Shown here piece by piece: positions 56,854 to 64,000 of a DNA stretch of 64,000 bases. Made by a program: the position numbers and the translations under genes. How positions within the stretch are numbered: the stretch's first letter is position 1; the number at the start of each line of letters is the position of its first letter. The DNA is from Thelonectria olida (lineage: Eukaryota > Ascomycota > Sordariomycetes > Hypocreales > Nectriaceae). Location of the stretch: positions 2,914,001 through 2,978,000 of the forward strand of contig JAGPYM010000003.1 of NCBI GenBank assembly GCA_020736575.1, read 5' to 3'. A model generated the notes under the pieces. The model saw nothing but the letters and a program-made list of their open reading frames with translations, was not told where the DNA came from and did no database searches.

Positions 56854-58303
56854 TTAATCAGTAGCTTCCACAATTCCATGCCACTTGTGAAAGACATTGT
56901 GGGGATCATACTTCTGCTTAAGTTCTCGCAAACGAGGAAAGTTGACACCGTACGCATCTTGAGGTGAGACGCGGTCCGCTTCAATGTTGATGTATTTGCC
57001 CACCGGCTCCGTAGTCCCGTCTCCGCCATATCCAGCACGGTATCCGTTCGACTTTCGAATCTGCTCACATATAGCCCGGTTGAAATGTCGGACCTTCGTG
57101 TCTAACGATGCATCTTCCCACCCAAAGGCCGTCATTGCGTCATAGTAATCGCCTCGGTTGGCATAAGCTGTTGCATCATGAGCAACCGATCGGATCATAT
57201 CCGTTGAAAAGATCTCGATGGCGATCACCGATGTGGCCATCCCACGGTGAGAATCGCAAAACTCCCAAAACATCTCCGCTGTCTGCAGCAAAGCCTGCGT
57301 ATCAATGGGCATCGTTACGTTGCCCGAACCCATGAGACGTCGGATACCATGCTGGAAAATGGGATTCAATAGAGTGTTCATCTGCGCCGTCGACATGATC
57401 CGCGTGTCGTTGGCGATCGCTTGTATCTCAAGGAGTTTGGAGAAGTACTCCTTCCCGGCCGCCTCCTGACCGTGGAAGCATGGGATCGCAGATATGACAC
57501 GAGTCACGCCGTCACGGCCGTATCCAATCCCCAGGGCAAGGCAATGTCCCTTAGTATTGTGACGATCATGTAGATCATTGGCAACGGCAATAAGCTCTGG
57601 CAGCTTCTCCGAAGTGTATGCCAAGGTACCACTCCAAACCTTGTCTTGTTTGTGAACCCGGGAGATGAAGCGGGTTACCACGCCAAACTGAGCGCCAGCT
57701 CCTCGGAGAGCCCAGAAGAGGTCCGGGTTCGTTGTCTCAGATGCCTGAACAATTGTGCCGTCGGCGAGCACGACCTGTGCTCCAATAAGGTTGTCGATTG
57801 CGAGACCATGAAGAGGCGTGAGCCAGCCGTGGCCTCCACCTAATATTAGCCCACCGACACCAGTGTGGTTGACAACTCCTCCGACTGTAGCAAGCCCTTG
57901 TTGCTCTAGGGCTGAGTCTACATCCTCCCATAAGCAGCCACCACCAAAAGCGACAGTCATATTAGACGTGTTGACCTTGACAGTTCTCATGTTGCCTAGG
58001 TCAATAACCATCCCGTCGGATGATGATGTGCCGCTCGAGGAGTGCCCACCTCCACATATTGTTAGAGGTAATTGGGCATTGGTAGAAAACTTGACGGCGA
58101 CGGAGACCTCCTCGGCGCAAGATGGCTTGACAACAACAGCCTACTTAGTCAGTAGGGAAGTAACTGGACAAGGAAGAGTTGCATACAGCTCTCTTTTCGC
58201 AGGCCGCGCTCCACCTCTGAATGCTGGCTTCATAAGTGGGATCACCTGGTAGGAGGATTCCTCCGTGTAGTATGCCCTTACGGAGTTGGTCGAAATCGTA
58301 CAT
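56854..58303 (-). CDS. FAD-linked oxidoreductase of the PCMH/BBE (berberine bridge enzyme-like) family
   Basis: Two exons, 58303-58187 and 58140-56854, with a 46-bp intron (58141-58186, GTATGC..GTAG), giving 467 residues. The start MYDFDQLRKG, then KRAAVVVKPSCAEEV and CGGGHSSSG at 68-76, mark the FAD-binding PCMH domain. His72 is in position for an 8-alpha-histidyl link to FAD. The second FAD contact region reads HTGVGGLILGGGHGWL and lacks the Cys that gives bicovalent attachment in plant BBE, so single attachment, as in 6-hydroxynicotine oxidase, is likely. The BBE C-terminal segment YINIEADRVSPQDAYG and KYDPHNVFHKWHG closes the protein. No signal peptide is evident, unlike many fungal members. 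A Zn2Cys6 regulator lies 318 bp upstream on the same strand. The reaction is probably oxidation of an alcohol, amine or secondary metabolite. Confidence 0.92.
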
Positions 58304-58621
58304 GGCTGCTAAGTCTTGTTTGTGTATCGAAAATTTCGTTGATGACTGAAATTATGCTCTGGACCGGAGAACGGAGATCGGGGATATGAACACTAAGCAG
58401 AAGACGTGGGCACACGAGGCTTTTGACTTCTCTGTCCGTCATACATTGTGCCAGTGTGGGTCACGGGTGCTTGCGTCTTGCCACTGAGAGGCGGGTGAGT
58501 GAGACATGCAGTTCCTCGGCATGAATCCGTCGGAAGTCGTCGGGCCGCTGCGCCTCGATGTACTCGATCGCATGCTTCACGCTGCCTGACTTGACATTCG
58601 GTGCATGAAAGGCAAGACAGC
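58304..58621 (-). promoter_or_regulatory. Promoter region of the FAD oxidoreductase gene
   Basis: 318 bp between the regulator's stop (58622) and the oxidoreductase ATG (58303). It should hold the oxidoreductase promoter. No specific binding site is claimed. Confidence 0.45.
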
Positions 58622-60975
58622 TCAATCGTCGACTGGAAGTTGCACCTCAGGTAGGATGTGAGGGAGAGCGAATCCGTACCGGTCCACAATGCTCTCTCCT
58701 CCACTAAGACCTCCCTCCTCTGCACCAAATTGCCCACCCGCAAGCCACCGTTGTAATCGAAAGCCTGTCCGTGTCACATCCATGATGATATGCCAGTTGT
58801 CAACACCAATTGTCATCCATCCGACAACCATGAGAGTCTTGATGAAGCGCGCAGGCCCTGTGTGATGACCACTGGGCAAGATGCCTAGTATCACCCAGAC
58901 GAAGATGCCGACAGTCGCTTTCCACGTGGGCAGCGTGACTTGCCACACAGCTTGCCAGATCATCATGAACTCTGCTTCCGTACAGATTGCGCTGGTTGGT
59001 ATGCGGTTAAGTATTGCCCGGCAGTAGATCAAGGCTGTCATGCGCACGCAACGGTACATAACATCTGGTAGGTCGACCTCTGGGGAGGATTTGTTGGATC
59101 TAGAGGAGCTAGGGCTTTGGCTGTCCTGCTTTTCCCGTGGTGTGCTAGTGGCAGATGCAGACCGGGAATTCGGGTTGTCTCGAGCAGGCGTGTCGGTGGG
59201 AAGTTCGCTAATTCGATCAGTAATCCATGCGGCGGTGCTCACAAGTTTCTGAATTTGCTCTGCCGTGGGATTTTCAGGCATTGCTAATACAGTTTCGATG
59301 AGGAACCGCATATCATCAAGTATCATCGCTGTACTGGGGTGCAACTGTAATGAGGCGGCACATCCTGCAAAGGACGGCCACCCGAAGATGAGTGGAGAGT
59401 TTAGGGCGGTATGAAATGGCATCATGATGGGGTCGTCGAACTCGAAGCCTGGGTGCTCGTATATGAGAGGGTCGACTTCGTGGGCTAGAGCCATTACGAC
59501 ATCGTGGCTGGACTTGGTGTCAGTGAAAATGATTCTTCAGAGAAGGATAAGACGAAAGGATGCGATGAGAGAAACGCACATAATGATCGTTTTTGCCAAG
59601 AAGCCATGCAGGCCCAACTTGTGTAACCCGCCTCTCAGTGTAATCATCTGCTTGAGACCGCGAATATGGGCATGTAAATCGGCCGTGGCCCCCAGTACCA
59701 AGAATCAACGACCATCTGGGCGACAGCAAGAATCGAAGCATCGGTTATTTGCATGGCCTCATCGCGCAGCTGATCGTTTAGCATTTGGTAAACTTTGCCT
59801 TTGTGTAACAGGGCTAATGTCTTCGGGATATGGCCCGTCTCAGACAAGAAACAGGCTGATGTGAACAAGACAATCTGGAGTAAAAGGGGATCCTGGACAC
59901 AGCATGGCACCCAGTGCTTCATGAACGCATTACTTGGGTCCGGGTTTCCATCAACTGAACATTTGAAGCGACACAACAGCTGCAGGTCTGAATAATGCAC
60001 ATCATTAGAGACTATTCCCATCCCGGATACCTGGGCTAGCACTTACGGATTCGGACAAGTTCCTTGTTCATCTTGGTCGGTGCCATGGGCAAGAAGCGGA
60101 GTTGTTCCACAGAGCCCTCTATGGGTAAGTTCAAACCCCGACGCACATCACGGATATGCACGAGGGCTCTTGTATCCTCACTTGACCACTCCTCATCCTG
60201 GAGACGGTTTGCAAGTGTGAGGCGACGGTCCAGGATAATCCGGAGTTTTTCAATGACAGCATCCGGGTCCTTTTCTTCGTCGAGAGATACCTTGAAAGGG
60301 ACAAAAGGAGTTGCCGGGGGTGAGGGGGGTGAAGGGTGGTCTGACAAAGTCTCCGGCGACGAGTAACCCATTGACTCGGGAGAGCTAGCATGCTCAGACT
60401 CGTCTACCTGGAGAATGGCATCATGGACTGCGGCGGGGTTGAGGTGAGCGTAAGGGCCATCTCTGAGCGCCACAGTGGTTGCAGATGGCCCTACTTCAAT
60501 AACTGTCCCCAGCTGCGTGTGCCTGCTGTGAGAGCTGTTAGGATTTGAGAGCCCTAATTAATACGCTTAGAGGACGAGATGTTTAGACTCAACTTACTTT
60601 CTGGGCGCCTTGACCTGGTACTCGCAGATGGGCTGAGGAAATCGTCGAACACAGTTGGTACACGGCTGGCCTTGAGAGCACTGCCATCAAGTTAGTAATT
60701 GTGATCACCCTGCGTGGCGGTTCGGCCGAGCATCCTGAGGACAATGTTGATAACTTGGATATTATCATCATATGTAGTGACATGATCGATCTGGGTGAGA
60801 CATGGTTGGAAGAGAACAGAGGAGGTGACTCATAAACAAGACATGCCTTTTGCTTTCGACGACGACATTCCGTACATGATGAAGTCTGACGCTCGACCCG
60901 GCGACGGGGAGTATTTATCTGGACGGCCTCTCGACCTGGCATGGTGCCGTTTGATGATGTCTTAGTAGGTCCCAT
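58622..60975 (-). CDS. Zn2Cys6 transcription factor with Fungal_trans_2-like domain (one-base frameshift; GC-AG intron)
   Basis: Five exons: 60975-60847, 60680-60598, 60534-60047, 59987-59580 and 59507-58622. Introns are 166, 63, 59 and 72 bp. The first has a GC donor (AAG|GCATGT..GGCAG) and is needed to form the cluster Cys34, 37, 44, 50, 53 and 62 (C-x2-C-x6-C-x5-C-x2-C-x8-C). In exon 4 the reading VVDSWYW loses frame at a five-base run (59689-59693, G on the coding strand). With one more G it continues WGATADLHAHIRGLKQMI and the whole model closes at 664 residues. LHAHIRGLKQMITLRGG and HDVVMALAHEVDPLIYE mark the fungal-specific C-terminal domain seen in acriflavine-resistance-type regulators. 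It probably regulates the adjacent FAD oxidoreductase. The frameshift may be an assembly error or real decay. Confidence 0.83.
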
Positions 60976-63900
60976 TTATTAGTCGGACAACGGTGGCGGA
61001 AGGCGTCCACAACAGAAAGACCGACGAGACAACAGCTAAGACGAAGCCGAACAAAAGCCAAGACTCGGAATGCGATGATCGTGTGAGGCCGCTTCAACTC
61101 GGAGCAGTCCGGCGCCGGCAGCGGCGTCAACCTTGAAACCAACCTCCGCCTTGAACCGAAGGCCGGCCGGAGAGCGGAGGCGGTAACGACAGGAACGGGC
61201 CGGGCCAGGTGACACTGTTGGTCGTACAGACGGTAGCGGGCCGGCAGTTCGAAGACCAGGGTTAAAGTGGACAGCTGATAGATCTTGTTGATATTTCCTT
61301 TAGTCGATAGAGGTAGAGAAAGGAAGGACAGAGGCGCCCCATCCGCACTGTTGAAAAGATGGGGTTGGTGGTAGGAGAGATGTGGAAGAGGATATATGTA
61401 ACCGGACTGTAGTTAAAATGAAGAATGATGACGGTCAGAATGAGGTCGACGAGCCGAAGAACTTGAAACCAGCAGCAAGCGGGCTTTTTGGAGAGGGGAT
61501 GGACGGGAGAGATAGGCAGGCAGATGACTTGGATCGAGGTCACGACAGTAACCGTTAGCCCGTTTAAAGGGGATGGAAGGATGGGATGGGTGTGTTAGTG
61601 TTGAACAAATAGCAGCGGCTGTCCAGTGGTGGGTGTGTGGGTGCGATGGGATGTGGAGTTCACTGCCCAAGCAAACGAGCCATCCAGACTTGGCCACAGA
61701 CCCTTCTTCAGTCGCTGATGAGGAGGCGTTGGTGAGGAGGAGGCGGAGTGAGGGGCTGCCCTCTTGAGAGCTTTGATTGTGTCTGTGTCGACTGTGCAAC
61801 AGGGTTCAGTTGGCGTTGGCGCGGGGGCTGTCAAGTCAGTCGTCGTGCCTGGATCGACTTCTCACACTTGGATCCTGTTGGTCGGATGGTGCAGCGTAAA
61901 CCAGCAGATCTCTGGTTTTGGGTCTTTCGGGGGTATGCAGGTGGCGAGCGCGGTCCAGCCATGAATGTCTCTGCTCCGCAGTTGGTCGTCTCGGGTCAGA
62001 CTTGGAGCACCCTGGAGATGATTGCTTGGACGTCCTCTGTCTGAGAAAGTCCCCGGGGCGAGAGCGTTCGGATGCCGAAGTCGGTTGCGTTGGTTTTGGC
62101 GAGTGAGACAGAGAGGTCGAGGGAAATCCCCTGATTTGGCTGAGCTGTTGCAAGCAAGAATCAAGGTAGGCGGAGACTGAATGGGATTGCCGCCGGCTTT
62201 AGCAGTTCAAGGTGTATGATGCAAGATGCTTAAAGGAATTGGGGGCCGCGCAAGCATCAACCAGAAGACGGACGAAGAGAAAAAGAAGAGGCGACTGAGG
62301 AATGGAAGAGGGGAACGGTGGGAAGATAGAACGGAAGGAAACCAGAGCGGGAGCCTTAGCTTACAGCCTCGTAGAGTCTGGGCCGTTGCAAGGAACAAAG
62401 GGTGAGGTGGCGGCGAAAGATTGATGAGAGAAGCCCGAAAGTACCAGAAACACTGAATGATGCACTGGACGGCAGAGAAATAGAAGTACTCGGTACTGGC
62501 TTCATAAACGAGGACGACGCCGGGACAATTCGAGGCTGGAGCCGAACAAAGATTGGAAGCTTTGGAAGCCGAGACAGGGACAGACGGATTCAGGTACGAC
62601 GTGGTGGCCGTTTTGGGCTGTGGTCTGCATCCACCGACTGTCGTCACAGATGTCACTGACCACTGAGTGAGCACTTAGATACCCAATAATCTGCCAAGCC
62701 CAGTTGGAGGTTGAAGAGTCGTGGCTTCGTTGAGCTGTCGTCAGTCCCGCCGCAACTAGAAAGGATTCGAGTTGCATGAAGTGGGCAGGCAACTTGGTCG
62801 ACGTCGAGTCAGTTAGTTGTCGATATGTCGAGCGGGCGCTGGCCAATGGCTGAGATGGATGAAACTATCGTCTGGCATTGGCTGCTGCCTTGGCAGGGTC
62901 TTGTTTTCTGCAAGCCTCGCCTCGCTCTGAGATGTTGTGACAGCAATCACAAAGCCGAGGATCCCGTGATTAAAAGAAACGCCCGGGAGACCAGGGAAGG
63001 AGCAAATGGCTTCGTCAGGGCTTATTCACTGACAGGGCCGGCACGGCAACACGGACAAACAGAGGGGAAGTGGGAAGGGACGGCCAAAGCTTTAACTGAC
63101 CTTAGCTGGCAAGCTGGCTGCTGGCACCTTCCGTCTTGGCTAAAATGATTGCTCTAGCTTTAGCGTGGGAGCTAGCACCTGACCGGCCCTTGCCCACACG
63201 GCAGTTCTGAGGAGCTAAACAAGGCCTGTTAATGAGCAGTGGGAGACATTTCGCGGACGAAGAGATCCATCCATGGGGATGCCAACGGAGGTGTCCATGG
63301 TTGGTAGACACGAATGTATAGATTTCACTTGTTGAGTAAAGTGGCCTTGTGAGCTGAATGCTGGGGAAAGGGAAATAGGAAACAAAAGGGGGTTCGTGCG
63401 ACCACACAGATGAAAAGAAGCAAAGAAACAATGCCATTGATGGAAGTATGTGCGAACAATCTATTGACTGACTCGATAACATCCCCCTTGCCAGACTGAT
63501 GACAGCGGCCATCCCCGGTACCTAAACGGGAGCCTTGTCCAGTCCATGTCATATCAACCGTTCTAGCCCTGGTCTTTAAGCCCATCCAAATTCGGCCGGG
63601 AACGGAAGCCAAGGATTTCTTCCCTAGTTCACGTAACATACCTAAGTATTTACGAATGCCTCAATACCCGAGAGGAGGAGGAGAAAAAAGAAGCTTGGTT
63701 ATCAACCTGGCCCTTTGTTCATGGAAATACCGCGTGCAGATGATGGGCATGGCATGGAGACGAGGGGAGGGGAGGGGGAGGTCAAGATGCAGGCTTCAAC
63801 TTCCAACACACCCGACCTCACACAACATGGAAACGTTGGTTCCCTGCATTGTGCGTGCGTCGCGCATTGCATGCATGGTGCTGGGCTGAATTTGGAGCTA

Positions 63901-64000
63901 AGGCCCCCGATGCCGATGGACGCTTGTTGTTGCCCAGCAGTGGCACACAGCCGCCGTCTGAAGTATGGAGGACAACTTCCTTAGTAGTCGAATTGCAGGA
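60976..64000. other. 3-kb terminal region, no gene seen
   Basis: The first part should hold the regulator's promoter. Open frames at 61.4-62.9 and 63.1-63.9 kb on both strands overlap each other, lack motifs and cannot be joined by consistent introns. A gene lying mostly beyond 64000 could begin here unseen. Confidence 0.45.

Overview
The window looks like euchromatic DNA from a filamentous ascomycete (Pezizomycotina; probably Sordariomycetes, plausibly Hypocreales). The evidence is short GT..AG introns of mostly 46-80 bp, fungal-only families (Zn2Cys6 regulators, DHA1 and sugar-porter MFS transporters, a Bud6/Aip3 polarity protein), and CT-rich intergenic DNA. I rebuilt gene models by joining exons where donor, acceptor and reading phase agree and the joined protein restores a family motif. 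No tRNA, rRNA, CRISPR array or intact transposon was seen.

Layout. 0.2-6.5 kb: a compact sugar-utilisation cluster made of a GH43 beta-xylosidase/arabinosidase-like enzyme (-), a Zn2Cys6 activator (-) and, divergently, an oligosaccharide/sugar MFS porter (+). A GGCTAAA-type inverted repeat lies upstream of the GH43 gene. 6.7-16.7 kb: a small remnant gene, an NDH-2/AIF-like flavoprotein (+), a DHA1 drug-efflux MFS (-), a myo-inositol-type transporter (-) and a TetX-like FAD monooxygenase (-). 18.5-28.7 kb is a housekeeping block: Bud6/Aip3 (+), Elongator subunit Elp1 (-) and a serine-rich DUF3984-like protein (+). 28.7-32.6 kb is degenerate, with broken coding fragments on both strands. 32.6-42.2 kb is a gene desert of nearly 10 kb with only simple repeats. 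42.2-43.3 kb holds a four-exon poly-Q bZIP factor, followed by 5.4 kb more of non-coding DNA. 48.8-53.5 kb: a Pus8/Pus9-type tRNA pseudouridine synthase (-), a hot-dog thioesterase (+) and a Gfo/Idh/MocA dehydrogenase (-). 56.9-61.0 kb: a BBE-type FAD oxidoreductase and an adjacent Zn2Cys6/Fungal_trans_2 regulator (both -), which look like a small catabolic or secondary-metabolism pair. The last 3 kb shows no gene.

Most notable: (1) Two otherwise well-kept genes, BUD6 and the second Zn2Cys6 regulator, each carry an apparent one-base deficit in a G/C homopolymer. This suggests assembly error or recent inactivation. (2) The second regulator appears to need a GC-AG intron inside its zinc cluster. 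(3) The bZIP has Asp where nearly all bZIPs have the invariant Asn, and a 66-nt frame-preserving intron. (4) The pseudouridine synthase has two in-frame starts that could give mitochondrial and cytosolic/nuclear forms from one gene. I found no wholly new multi-gene system. The strongest candidates for new biology are the GH43-regulator-porter cluster, the FAD oxidoreductase/regulator pair, and the gene desert around the unusual bZIP.
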